Below are positions 1 to 8,064 of a stretch of 12,837 nucleotides of DNA, piece after piece. Made by a program: the position numbers and the translations under genes. Below the pieces are notes generated by a model. It saw only the letters and a list, made by a program, of their open reading frames with translations. It ran no database searches and had not been told where the DNA came from. The DNA comes from an uncultured Rhodospirillales bacterium (lineage in GTDB: Bacteria; Pseudomonadota; Alphaproteobacteria; Acetobacterales; Acetobacteraceae): contig CAIMVB010000085.1 of assembly GCA_903844785.1 (NCBI GenBank), positions 1 through 12,837 on the forward strand, in the 5' to 3' direction. Position 1 is the first letter of the stretch. The number at the start of each line of letters is the position of its first letter.

Positions 1-87
1 GATAGTGGTACTGTCTTGAAAGCACGTTGGCAGCACCCTGGACTGAAGCTGTATTCACACGCCTAGCCCAGCAAAGCAGAGCGATAG

Positions 88-1716
88 CTAGTTGCTGCTA
101 TAGCCCGCCTTGATATCCGCATCTTTTGCAGTTGCGCTCCGCAGGTCAGGATCACCATGGCCACCACCACCCGGCGTTGCCAGAATAACCGTATCACCGC
201 GTGACAATACATATTGCTTTTTGGGATCTACTTTGGCGCCATTGATCCTCAGCACGCCTGGCGCGCCTGCCTTGCCACCTTCAATGCCGAAGGCTGGAAA
301 GATTGTGCGCTCAGCCAGGAAGGAAACGGCGATGGGTGAGTCAGACCGGCTTTCCAAGGCGATTTCCTGCCCCAAGCCTCCACGATGGCGCCCGGCGCCA
401 CCGCTGTCAGGGCGAAGGCGTTTGTATTGCACCCGCAGGGGCGCAATATGTTCGGTAATTTCTATTGCCGTTGACGATACATTCGATGGCCAGGAAAGGC
501 AGGACAAGCCATCACCGCGGATATTGGCGCCCATACCACCATTGTAGAAAAACATATTTGCATAGGGTTTGCCATTGGCGTTCACGCCAGATTGATTCAT
601 GCCCCACATTGGTGAACCACAAGCGGCCATAACCCTTTCAGGAACAACCTGCCCAAGGCAGCCAAAGACCAGCATCGGCAAATAATGTCCGATCAACATG
701 CGTGAACCGCCCGAAGCCGGAAATACCGGATTCACAATGCATCCTTCAGGCGCAACAAGGGAAATGGGCCGCCAAGCACCTTCATTATTTGGCAGATTCG
801 GGCTTGTGCAGACCTTCACCCCATACATCGTCATGGCGTAAGTGTAGCAAAGCGCACAATTGATCGCGCGATCCACCTGTGAATCCGTGCCAGTATAATC
901 GGCAATGATCTGATCGCCACGGATGGTTAGGGCAAGCCTGATCGTCACCGGCTTATCCATCAGCCCATCTGTCTGTAATTCGCTGGTATAAGTCCCGTCT
1001 GGAAGTGCCGCGATGGCGGCGCGCATTGCGGTTTCGCAACGCGTATGAATTTCCGCCGCAAGTTTCTTCAAATCATCAAGCTTGGCCTGCTCCATCAGGA
1101 TATGCAGCCGTTCTTCCATCAGATCCAAAGCGACAACCTGCGCCCATAAATCACCCATTGTCTGTTCTGGCGTGCGGACATTCTTGCGTAGAATCGCAAC
1201 TAATGTCTCATCCACCTCGCCAGCTCGCATCAGCTTTAATGGCGGGATTTGTAGCCCTTCCTCAAAAACCTCCCGCGGTTCTGGGCTTCGAATTTTACCA
1301 CCAATATCGGGCGCATGCGCGGTGGAAGCGCTGAATGCCACAAGCTTGCCATTACGGAATATCGGTTTGGCGACAGTAATGTCGGGCAAATGCCCGGTAC
1401 CCAGCCAAAGATCATTGGTGATCAATACATCCCCGGGCTTAAGGGTTTCCGGCGGAAAAAACCTCAGGAAATGCTTCACCGTTTCGGGCAGCGTGCCGAT
1501 GAAGCTTGGGATGCTTTCGGTCGCCTGCACAAGGCTTTGCCCAGCGGCATCGGTCACTACGCAGGAAAAATCATAGCTCTCTCGTACCAGGGTGGAAAAG
1601 CTGGTGCGCACCAAGGCCGCCGCCGCTTCATCAACAAGTGAAATCAACCGGCGCCAGAGCAATTCCAATTCAACGGCGTCAAAGCCTGGCTTTTCCTGAT
1701 GCGTGTCGCCGTTCAT
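88..1716 (-). CDS. hyuB: Hydantoinase B / oxoprolinase B-type subunit
   Basis: This encodes the 542-residue B subunit of an ATP-dependent cyclic-amide hydrolase (N-methylhydantoinase / 5-oxoprolinase / acetone carboxylase superfamily), a cytosolic enzyme that works with HyuA. Seen directly: a variant of the family motif NDPYxGGTHLPD reads NDLWLGTGHLPD at residues 101-112. It is followed by a His/Asp stretch STAHAPDIGG near 131-140, and a glycine-rich C-terminal signature TPGGGGHGDP. The length is normal for the family. The ATG overlaps the HyuA stop as ATGA, with GGAG about 8 bases upstream, so the two subunits are probably translationally coupled and made in equal amounts. It is the last gene of the minus-strand block; no convincing terminator was seen in the 87 bases after it. 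The exact substrate (hydantoin, N-methylhydantoin, oxoproline or another lactam) cannot be read from the sequence. Confidence 0.93.
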   Translation of the reverse strand: MNGDTHQEKPGFDAVELELLWRRLISLVDEAAAALVRTSFSTLVRESYDFSCVVTDAAGQSLVQATESIPSFIGTLPETVKHFLRFFPPETLKPGDVLITNDLWLGTGHLPDITVAKPIFRNGKLVAFSASTAHAPDIGGKIRSPEPREVFEEGLQIPPLKLMRAGEVDETLVAILRKNVRTPEQTMGDLWAQVVALDLMEERLHILMEQAKLDDLKKLAAEIHTRCETAMRAAIAALPDGTYTSELQTDGLMDKPVTIRLALTIRGDQIIADYTGTDSQVDRAINCALCYTYAMTMYGVKVCTSPNLPNNEGAWRPISLVAPEGCIVNPVFPASGGSRMLIGHYLPMLVFGCLGQVVPERVMAACGSPMWGMNQSGVNANGKPYANMFFYNGGMGANIRGDGLSCLSWPSNVSSTAIEITEHIAPLRVQYKRLRPDSGGAGRHRGGLGQEIALESRSDSPIAVSFLAERTIFPAFGIEGGKAGAPGVLRINGAKVDPKKQYVLSRGDTVILATPGGGGHGDPDLRSATAKDADIKAGYSSN

Positions 1717-3788
1717 GCCACATACTCCGCCAGAATCGAACCCTCAGGCAGCAAGGATATGCGCGCGCCGGGCCCCACCACGAAAGTGCTTTCATTTTCT
1801 TCGAAAACCGCGGGGCCCATAATGTCTGTTCCGACTTCCAAGGCATAACGATCATAAACGGGCGTTGGAAGCCTCTCCCCGATATCTGCGAAAAAAACCT
1901 CTCGATAGCCTTTCAGGGCCGCATGGCTACCACCCGGTTTATCAAGCCGTAACTTACCACCAGCACCCGGCATAGGCGCAACTACGGAAACGCGCAGCGC
2001 CACAAATTGCGCGGCGGCGCCAGGTGGCGTGCGACCAAATAAGCCACGATAGGCGCGTTCAAAGGCCGCAAGGATATTTTGCTGATCCAATGAATCCGGC
2101 AAGGTAACGGTAATTTCGAAGCCTTGGCCGATATAGCGCATATCAGCCAATCGCCTGATGCGCGCCAGGCCCATTTCTGCGCCCGTCTCTTGAATGAGTT
2201 TCACCCCTTCCGCCTCAAGCCGGGCGAAAATATCACTCGCGAGCGCAAGATCAGTACCAATAAGCGGCATATTGAATGACGCCACGCGGTCAATACGCGC
2301 GGGCGCCATCAACATGCCAATCGTACTGCCGGCACCAGCACCTGGCGGGCATACCACATGCTTAACGCCGAGTTTTCGCCCGACATGCCACGCATGCACG
2401 GGCGCCGCACCACCGGTTGCAAGCAAGGCGTAATCCTGGGGCACCCGCCCGCGCTCGGCAATCGCTACACGTGCTGCACCCGCCATGTTTTCATTGACCA
2501 CATCATGGATACCAAAGGCCCCACGCAAGGCATCCAGCCCCATGGTCGCAGATAATTGCCCAAGCGCTTGCTCGGCCTTGGCCTGGTCAATACGCATCGC
2601 GCCACCCAGGAAGAAATCCGCATTCAGATAGCCAAGTGAAAGATCGCTGTCGGTGACGGTCGGTTCTTTGCCGCCCCTTGCATAGCAAACCGGCCCAGGC
2701 TCAGCGCCCGCACTTTCTGGCCCGACATGAAGAGTTCCAAGTTCGCTGCGCCGCGCGATAGAACCCCCGCCGGCACCAATTTCAATTAATTCCACAGTGG
2801 CAATTTGAATTGGCAAACCACTGCCGCGCAGAAAGCGTTTGGTCCGTGCGGCTTCAAAACCCCAACCCACCAAGGGTTCACCATCATCTACCAGCGCAAG
2901 CTTGGCTGTGGTTCCACCCATATCAAAGGCCAGCACCCGATCAAGCCCGGCATGACGCCCAAACCAAGCACCCGCCAAAGCCCCCGCCGCCGGCCCGCTT
3001 TCCAAAAGCTGCACTGGCGCACGTTTGGCTTCCGCCACATGGGTCAAGCCGCCATTGGACAGCATCAGAAAAAGGCCCCCGGGGATGCCCGCCTTCTTCA
3101 ATGCAGTCTCCAGATTATCAAGGTAGGTTTCCGCAATCGGCCGCACATAAGCATTGGCCACCGCCGTCACACAGCGAGGATATTCGCGAATTTCCGGCGC
3201 GATATCGGATGAAAGAGTAACGGACATTCCCGGAAAGTGACGCGCAATAAGTTCCGCCGCCAACTGCTCATGCGCTGGGTTTGCATAAGCGTGCAGAAAA
3301 CATATGGCCAGGCTGGTAATGCCCTGCTGCACGAGGAATTCTACCTCATGCAACATGGCCTTTGTATCCAGTGGCGTTTCCACCTTTCCGTCTGGGGCTA
3401 ATCTTTCAATCGCCTCACGCCGCCAGGGGCGTGGTACCAAGGGCTTCGGCATTTCCAGGAAAAGATCGTAAAGTTCGTATTTGCGTTCACGCCCTATTTC
3501 AAGCACATCGGCGAAGCCTGCTGTTGTTAAAAGGCCTGTCGCCGCACCCTTTCTTTCGATCAGCGCATTGGTAAAAAGCGTTGTTGCATGAACAACCCTC
3601 CCAATGGATTCGGGGGGGATACCGCCCTTTTCAAGCAACCGCGCCAACCCCAGCATGGCGCCCCGCGAAGGATCGTCAGGCGTGGTGCTTTCCTTCCAAA
3701 TGACAGCGCGCCCATCACTAGGATCGAGAATAACAAGATCAGTAAAAGTACCGCCGATATCAATACCAAGCGAAAGGGGCGCAACCAT
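1713..3788 (-). CDS. hyuA: Hydantoinase A / oxoprolinase A-type ATP-binding subunit
   Basis: This encodes the 691-residue A subunit of the ATP-dependent hydantoinase/oxoprolinase family. In this family the subunit binds ATP through an actin/hexokinase-like fold and drives hydrolysis of the cyclic amide together with HyuB. Seen directly: the N-terminal phosphate-binding motif DIGGTFTD at residues 10-17, the HATTLFTNALIERKG segment near 68-81, ESGPAAGA near 263-270, the second nucleotide motif DMGGTTAK at 289-296, and GAGGGSIAR near 338-346. The length is typical and no frame damage is visible. The start has only a weak ribosome site (a GGA about 10 bases upstream). The gene lies 49 bases behind a Bug/TctC binding protein on the same strand and overlaps hyuB by 4 bases. 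Family assignment is firm. An acetone- or acetophenone-carboxylase-like role is a less likely alternative, because neither the third small subunit nor an extra fused domain is present. Confidence 0.94.
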   Translation of the reverse strand: MVAPLSLGIDIGGTFTDLVILDPSDGRAVIWKESTTPDDPSRGAMLGLARLLEKGGIPPESIGRVVHATTLFTNALIERKGAATGLLTTAGFADVLEIGRERKYELYDLFLEMPKPLVPRPWRREAIERLAPDGKVETPLDTKAMLHEVEFLVQQGITSLAICFLHAYANPAHEQLAAELIARHFPGMSVTLSSDIAPEIREYPRCVTAVANAYVRPIAETYLDNLETALKKAGIPGGLFLMLSNGGLTHVAEAKRAPVQLLESGPAAGALAGAWFGRHAGLDRVLAFDMGGTTAKLALVDDGEPLVGWGFEAARTKRFLRGSGLPIQIATVELIEIGAGGGSIARRSELGTLHVGPESAGAEPGPVCYARGGKEPTVTDSDLSLGYLNADFFLGGAMRIDQAKAEQALGQLSATMGLDALRGAFGIHDVVNENMAGAARVAIAERGRVPQDYALLATGGAAPVHAWHVGRKLGVKHVVCPPGAGAGSTIGMLMAPARIDRVASFNMPLIGTDLALASDIFARLEAEGVKLIQETGAEMGLARIRRLADMRYIGQGFEITVTLPDSLDQQNILAAFERAYRGLFGRTPPGAAAQFVALRVSVVAPMPGAGGKLRLDKPGGSHAALKGYREVFFADIGERLPTPVYDRYALEVGTDIMGPAVFEENESTFVVGPGARISLLPEGSILAEYVA

Positions 3789-3837
3789 GTTTTAGATCCA
3801 ACAGAAAAGGAGAAAGCTCAAGCGGGCGATAATTTAC

Positions 3838-4830
3838 TCAATCGCCACGGATATTATTGGCCTGGACCACGCGCCGCCAAGCGTCTCGGTCGCGCTTGAT
3901 GCGTTCTTCGAAAACGGCGCCACTTTCGCTGAGGGGTAGCAAGCCGCGTTCTGTCAGCGTGCGGGCGGTTTGCGGATCGGCCAAGGTATCGGCAAACAAG
4001 GCAGCCAAGCCTTCACGAATTTCCCTTGGCAAGCCCGCCGGACCCGCCAAGCCGAACCAATTATTGATCTCAAGCACCGGTAATTCGCCGGCAAGGGGCT
4101 GCAGTTCCGGCATCAAGGGCGAAGGTTCCTTGGCCGTCACGCCAATGCCTTTCAATTGGCCCGCACGAATGGCGGGCGCTACTTCAGCGACATTGGCGAC
4201 CATAATGTCAATTCGGCCGGCCGAAACATCCAAGGCCGCCGGGGCACCACCGCGATAGGATACATGCGTCATCTGCACACCAAGCGCCCCCGCGATGAGC
4301 GCACCCCCCAGATGGTTGATGGACCCATTGCCGGCCGAGGAATAGGTCGCCGCGCCATTACGGGTACGCGCATAGGCGGCGAGCCCATCAATATCGCTAA
4401 AAGGCGCATCAGGGCGTGCGACGAGTGCCATCGGCGTGCCAGCAAGCACAGAAACCGGCGTCAGATCCCGGTCCAGATCAAGCGGAATAGGGATGCCGGG
4501 AATGGCTGGCGCCACGCACATCATGCCCATAATTGCACTTGCCAATGTATAGCCATCCGGCGCGGCGCGGGCGGCGGTTTGCGCTGCGATAAAGCCATAA
4601 GCACCGCTGCGGATTTCCGGTATTACGCTCACGCCACGCACGCGCTGAAGCCCCTCAGCGACGATCCGGACAAGGATATCCACCGCGCCACCAGGGGCAT
4701 AGCCTATCAAAATGCGAATAGGCTGCTGCGGCGCCCATCTGGATTGAGCGTTAGCATTGGTGCCCGCGCAGATGAATGGCGCAGACATCAAAAACGAACG
4801 TCTTGCCATACCAGCATTCATGATGGGCAT
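3838..4830 (-). CDS. Bug/TctC-family periplasmic binding protein, third in the block
   Basis: This is a 330-residue periplasmic solute-binding protein of the Bug (TctC) family, whose members capture carboxylates, amides and other small organic molecules. An open frame reaches back to 4899, but I place the start at the ATG ending at 4830. A perfect GGAGG (4836-4840) lies 5 bases before it, and this start puts a signal sequence with twin arginines (ARRSFL) at the N terminus, ending near an Ala-X-Ala site (NANAQ). Family marks seen: GYAPGGAVD after the signal, APDGYTL, SSAGNGSINHLGG, and the ligand-loop motif HVSYRGGAPAALD followed by AGRIDIM. No TctA or TctB membrane subunit is in the window, so it is either an orphan component of a transporter encoded elsewhere or a sensor-type receptor. 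It lies directly upstream of hyuA, which suggests a substrate related to the hydantoinase. Confidence 0.9.
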   Translation of the reverse strand: MPIMNAGMARRSFLMSAPFICAGTNANAQSRWAPQQPIRILIGYAPGGAVDILVRIVAEGLQRVRGVSVIPEIRSGAYGFIAAQTAARAAPDGYTLASAIMGMMCVAPAIPGIPIPLDLDRDLTPVSVLAGTPMALVARPDAPFSDIDGLAAYARTRNGAATYSSAGNGSINHLGGALIAGALGVQMTHVSYRGGAPAALDVSAGRIDIMVANVAEVAPAIRAGQLKGIGVTAKEPSPLMPELQPLAGELPVLEINNWFGLAGPAGLPREIREGLAALFADTLADPQTARTLTERGLLPLSESGAVFEERIKRDRDAWRRVVQANNIRGD

Positions 4831-4835
4831 ATCTG

Positions 4836-4840
4836 CCTCC
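4836..4840 (-). promoter_or_regulatory. Ribosome binding site that fixes the start of the third Bug gene
   Basis: On the minus strand GGAGG lies 5 bases before the ATG at 4830. The longer open frame beginning at 4899 has no comparable site and would bury the signal peptide behind 23 extra hydrophilic residues. Confidence 0.8.
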
Positions 4841-4957
4841 AGAGAAGGGGGTGTGTGAGCTTCCTTCCCAGTCTTGGGCGGATGGCCATGCTTCGTCAAT
4901 CAGCCTATGGGCTGCGGTGGATACTTTGTCGCCACAACTGGCACGCGTTAGAGACAA

Positions 4958-5920
4958 TCATTCCGGACGAATATTGGCGCGGCGAATCACCTCAGACCAG
5001 CGGGTCTTGTCGGCGCGGATCAGATTGGCCAGCTCAGCCCTGCTGCTGCCGACAGGATCAATCCCCTGTTCATTGAGTGTTCGTATCACTTCCGGGTCTT
5101 GCAAGGATGCCACGGCAGCCGCATTCAACCGCTCAAGAATTGCGTCTGGCACGCCTGCTGCCGTCACCAGCCCATGCCAATTGCTGGTCTCCACCCCTGT
5201 TATGCCAGCCTCGGCCAGGGTTGGCACATCGGGCAAATAGGGCAAACGCTGCGCGCTCCCAACAGCAAGAATACGCATGGTCCCGGCGCGATGATGGGCA
5301 AGAAAAACGGACATATCACTCATGCCCATATCCACTTCGGCCTGCAGCAGCGCCGTGCCAACAGGCCCGCCGCCGCGATAAGGCACATGCACCATTTGCA
5401 CGCCGGCCACTTGGTTCAGCAATTCGCCTGCCAGATGCGGCATGCCGCCAGTGCCACTGGAACCAAAGGTTATCTTGCCGGGTTGTGCTTTCGCCGCAGC
5501 CAGCAATTCCTGCAGGCTGCGATAGGAAGACTGCGCCGGCACCACGATGGGCACTTGGACATTGATCGCGAGTGTAATGGGCGCAAGATCACGTTCCGCC
5601 ACGAATGGTGGGTTTCGGGTAAGGCTTGGGCCAATAACAATGGCGCCCGTGGTACCAAGAGCAACCGTATAGCCATCTGCTGGCGCTTTGGCCGCCACAT
5701 CCACACCTGTCATGCCCCCAGCGCCTGAACGGGTTTCAATAACCACGGGCTGACCCAGGCGCGCCGCCATGCGCGGCGCCATGAGCCGTGCGGTGAAATC
5801 ATTCGACCCGCCAGGTGCGAAGGGCACAATGAAGCGGATGGGGCGTGTTGGGTATGGCGCCTGCGCCATTGCCGGTACCGCCAATAATAATGCCAGGCCG
5901 GCCAAAAAGAACCGCAGCAT
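4958..5920 (-). CDS. Bug/TctC-family periplasmic binding protein, second in the block
   Basis: This is a 320-residue Bug/TctC binding protein. It has a classical Sec signal peptide: a positive start, then a leucine-rich core, then a cleavage site after AMAQA near residue 21, giving a mature start PYPTRPIRF typical of the family. Other family marks seen: VPFAPGGSNDFTARL, the GAGGMTGVDVAAKAPADGYT region, SSGTGGMPHLAGE, and the loop HVPYRGGGP. It starts with ATG at 5920 and has GGGGAGGA about 6 bases upstream. Gaps of 149 and 127 bases separate it from the genes before and after, so it may have its own promoter, though none is convincing. Like its two neighbours it has no membrane partner in the window. 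Its ligand is unknown; location suggests the product or substrate of the nearby amide hydrolases. Confidence 0.92.
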   Translation of the reverse strand: MLRFFLAGLALLLAVPAMAQAPYPTRPIRFIVPFAPGGSNDFTARLMAPRMAARLGQPVVIETRSGAGGMTGVDVAAKAPADGYTVALGTTGAIVIGPSLTRNPPFVAERDLAPITLAINVQVPIVVPAQSSYRSLQELLAAAKAQPGKITFGSSGTGGMPHLAGELLNQVAGVQMVHVPYRGGGPVGTALLQAEVDMGMSDMSVFLAHHRAGTMRILAVGSAQRLPYLPDVPTLAEAGITGVETSNWHGLVTAAGVPDAILERLNAAAVASLQDPEVIRTLNEQGIDPVGSSRAELANLIRADKTRWSEVIRRANIRPE

Positions 5921-5940
5921 CTGAAATCCTCCCCCTCATC

Positions 5941-5958
5941 GGCGGTCTCAAAGCCGCC
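5941..5958 (-). repeat. Short hairpin in the leader of the second Bug gene
   Basis: GGCGG (5941-5945) and CCGCC (5954-5958) can pair around an 8-base loop, 20 bases before the ATG at 5920. No T-run follows on the minus strand, so it is not a standard terminator. It could be an attenuating or stabilising stem, or chance in GC-rich DNA. Confidence 0.25.
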
Positions 5959-6069
5959 TCTTGCCGCTCAGGCTAGGTAATTTAATCGGGGATGGCTAGA
6001 GAAATTCCTTCGCCTGCAGCAGAAGGGTTTTTCTGACAGCAGGTGTCTCCAATACGCATGAAGCTACGC

Positions 6070-6744
6070 TTAGCCCTCCTCCTCCATGGCAATGACACGG
6101 GCAGGGGCGCCATCCGAATCCGGGATGCGAATGGGCAGGGCAATCACCTGATTCCGCGCCTTGCGTAGCGCGCCCATATTGCGCAGATATTCGAACATGA
6201 TGACGCCCTGCTTCAACAGATGATAATGCGTCACATGTTCGGGCAAGGGCGGTCGCTCTTCTCCCGTGATGAAGAAGCGAATGCAATAATCCTGGGGGAA
6301 ATCGAAACCCACAGCCTTGATGCCGCGTTCGCGCAGCCATATCGCTGCCTCTGCCGTCATCCAGGGTGCATTCAGCCAGAATTCTGGCTTACCAATATCC
6401 GCCCTTTCATCCCAGCGCGCGCGTATCAGCGCGATATCACCATGCCGGAGATGCGCGCCGGCCGCAGCGATTGCTTCGCCACTTATCGGGCTATTGGCCG
6501 GTACATGAGAAATATCCACGACCGCACCAGGACCAATTGTCATGTCGAGTGTTATGGCATCCGTCGTGAAGCCATCAGGATCAACGTGGCGGGGGCTATC
6601 CATATGCGTGAACGCATGCAGGTTCCAGCCGGCCCAGGTGGCTTGGCCGGCGCCAGAGGCGTGGCTCTTGATAAGGCGGCGTTCAACATCCCAGCGGAAA
6701 TGGCCGGTTTCCACCGGCGTGGAAAGATCGATCAGCCTAGTCAT
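6070..6744 (-). CDS. Cyclase-family metal-dependent hydrolase (kynurenine formamidase/isatin hydrolase-like)
   Basis: This is a 224-residue cytosolic enzyme of the cyclase family, which contains arylformamidase (KynB), isatin hydrolase and related metal-dependent amide hydrolases. The family metal signature HxGTHxDxPxH appears as HAFTHMDSPRH at residues 43-53, giving metal-ligand candidates His43, His47, Asp49 and His53. The usual glycine before Thr-His is a phenylalanine. A C-terminal His173 and Glu185, 12 apart, match the spacing of the second conserved pair in KynB. The ending LPIRIPDSDGAPARVIA is also typical. An open frame extends to 6783, but the ATG at 6744 matches the family start (MTRLIDLSTPV) and has an AAAGGG-type ribosome site about 7 bases upstream. 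The gene lies between two Bug proteins. Hydrolysis of a cyclic amide or lactone linked to the HyuAB substrate is inferred; true kynurenine formamidase is unlikely in this context. Confidence 0.85.
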   Translation of the reverse strand: MTRLIDLSTPVETGHFRWDVERRLIKSHASGAGQATWAGWNLHAFTHMDSPRHVDPDGFTTDAITLDMTIGPGAVVDISHVPANSPISGEAIAAAGAHLRHGDIALIRARWDERADIGKPEFWLNAPWMTAEAAIWLRERGIKAVGFDFPQDYCIRFFITGEERPPLPEHVTHYHLLKQGVIMFEYLRNMGALRKARNQVIALPIRIPDSDGAPARVIAMEEEG

Positions 6745-6846
6745 TATGGTGCCCTTTCCCTGGAGATCACGCGGACGCGGCATTCTATAAAGTCACGGCG
6801 TGCCCTGGCGCCAAATTCCTATTGGATCAGCATAGCAAGGACTGAA

Positions 6847-7836
6847 TCACCCACCTTCAGCCGTGATGCGCGCCGCAGTGATAAGTGTGCGCCAACGTTC
6901 CAAATCCTCAACCAGAAACTCGCGGAAGCCCTGGGGCGTTGAACCAGCCACCACAGCGCCCAGCGAACGCAGCCGCGCATTGATTTCCGGTTTCCCAAGC
7001 GCAGTACGAACGGCATTATTCAAGCGTTCAACAAGCTGCGGCGGCGTTTCGGCTGGCGCCACCAAACCAATGCCCTGGATGTAGCGTTCATATCCTGCAA
7101 AGCCTGCTTCAACCATGGTGGGCACATTCGGGAAATCCGGATGCCGTTCAGCCGTGCTCACCGCAAGGCCGCGCAATTGCCCGCGCTGGATATGCTCGGC
7201 GATACCAACCATTGGGTAGAACATGAAAGAAAGACGGCCGGACATTACCTCAGCCAGGGCCGGCGCGTTACCGCGGAAGGGCACATGCGTCATTTCAGTA
7301 TTGGTCATCACGGCAAGCAGCGCGGCGGAAAGATGCGCGGACCCGCCATTGCCGGCGGAACCATAGGTTACAGAACCGGGCCGCGCCCGCGCCGCCTCCA
7401 CCACGGCATTGATCTCCGCATAGGGCGCATTGGTTGCCGTGACTGCAATCAGCGGCAAGGTGGCAATAAGCGATACCGGCGCAAAATCCTCCAAAGGCCG
7501 GTAACGCGCATTTGGAAGGAGTATGGCGTTCACACTATGCGCCAGGGTTGTCACCAATAGGCTATGGCCATCCGGCGCATCGCGCATCACAGCTTCAGTC
7601 GCGATCAGCGAATTGGCGCCGGCGCGGTTTTCCACGACAACGGGCTGCCCGAGTAGCGCTTGCATTTCCTGCCCAAGAACACGGGCGATGACATCAGTTG
7701 GCCCGCCAGCCGCAAACCCGACAACCAGCCGAATGGGCCGCCCCTGCTGCGCACCTGCAGGCTTAAGCTGCGTGCCCAGGCCAAGACCAGAAAGCGTGGC
7801 GGCGCCAAGGGATCGGCGGGTGAGCGTGTTGGGCAT
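6847..7836 (-). CDS. Bug/TctC-family periplasmic binding protein, first in the block
   Basis: This is a 329-residue Bug/TctC solute-binding protein and the first gene of the minus-strand block. Its signal sequence carries twin arginines (TRRSLG) before a weakly hydrophobic segment and an Ala-Gly-Ala end near residue 29, so Tat export is possible. Family marks: VGFAAGGPTDVIARV, the VVENRAGAN segment, APDGHSL, YGSAGNGGSAHLS, and the loop HVPFRGNAPA. The ATG at 7836 has GGAAGGA about 5 bases upstream. It is read divergently from the ABC operon across a shared regulatory region, and its stop lies 102 bases before the cyclase-family gene. No TctA/TctB partner is seen. The ligand is unknown. Confidence 0.92.
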   Translation of the reverse strand: MPNTLTRRSLGAATLSGLGLGTQLKPAGAQQGRPIRLVVGFAAGGPTDVIARVLGQEMQALLGQPVVVENRAGANSLIATEAVMRDAPDGHSLLVTTLAHSVNAILLPNARYRPLEDFAPVSLIATLPLIAVTATNAPYAEINAVVEAARARPGSVTYGSAGNGGSAHLSAALLAVMTNTEMTHVPFRGNAPALAEVMSGRLSFMFYPMVGIAEHIQRGQLRGLAVSTAERHPDFPNVPTMVEAGFAGYERYIQGIGLVAPAETPPQLVERLNNAVRTALGKPEINARLRSLGAVVAGSTPQGFREFLVEDLERWRTLITAARITAEGG

Positions 7837-7907
7837 GGACTTCCTTCCGGTCTTGAACGTGTTCTTTTGTATGAAGCGAATTCGTCACCCCTGGAATTCA
7901 GAAGGTC

Positions 7908-7925
7908 AAGCCAGCCAAGTGCCCA
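7908..7925 (-). promoter_or_regulatory. Possible weak sigma-54 promoter for the minus-strand block
   Basis: Read on the minus strand, GGGCAC-N5-TGGCT keeps the essential GG and GC with the strict 10-base separation, but differs from TGGCAC-N5-TTGCW at two positions. It would start transcription about 60 bases before the ATG at 7836. It shares the upstream dyad at 7977-7995 with the strong promoter on the other strand. This is a weak call. Confidence 0.25.
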
Positions 7926-7976
7926 TCGCCGCCAGCCCGGCATCCAGGCGGTGACCCCAGGCTACCCCTGTGATTT

Positions 7977-7995
7977 TTGCATTATTTTTGTGCAA
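7977..7995. promoter_or_regulatory. NtrC-like enhancer dyad TTGCA-N9-TGCAA
   Basis: This is a perfect 5+5 inverted repeat with a 9-base AT-rich centre, inside the divergent intergenic region. Known enteric NtrC sites follow TGCACC-N5-GGTGCA, which is TGCA-N9-TGCA. The spacing matches exactly and the right half also keeps the inner G (GTGCAA), while the left half has T where C is expected. It sits about 96-114 bases upstream of the predicted start of the sigma-54 promoter, where activator sites usually lie. Binding by NtrC or another sigma-54 activator is inferred. Confidence 0.5.
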
Positions 7996-8064
7996 TTGTC
8001 TTTTTTGGCGCCAGTTATGCCGCTGAACGCGCCAAGCTCCCTGGGAGGCCAACCACCCCTTGGC

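Noticed and set aside
1..66. A plus-strand open stretch ending in TAG at 64-66 that could be the tail of a convergent gene
   Set aside because: Only 21 codons are visible and they are not recognisable, so it cannot be told from chance.
4831..4899. N-terminal extension of the Bug gene to 4899
   Set aside because: It lacks a ribosome site, is hydrophilic, and would hide the signal peptide; the GGAGG-preceded ATG at 4830 is better.
4156..5076. A 306-codon plus-strand open frame antisense to two Bug genes
   Set aside because: It runs across the opposite strand of clear coding regions, has no family-like sequence and no ribosome site; long antisense frames are expected in GC-rich DNA.
6005..6050. 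Repeats around CAGAA-N6-TTCTG after the cyclase gene as a terminator
   Set aside because: On the minus strand the short stem is not followed by a T tract, so there is no support for intrinsic termination.
6220..6942. A 240-codon plus-strand open frame antisense to the cyclase gene
   Set aside because: It is the complement of a well-supported hydrolase and of the end of a Bug gene, with low-complexity composition and no recognisable domain.
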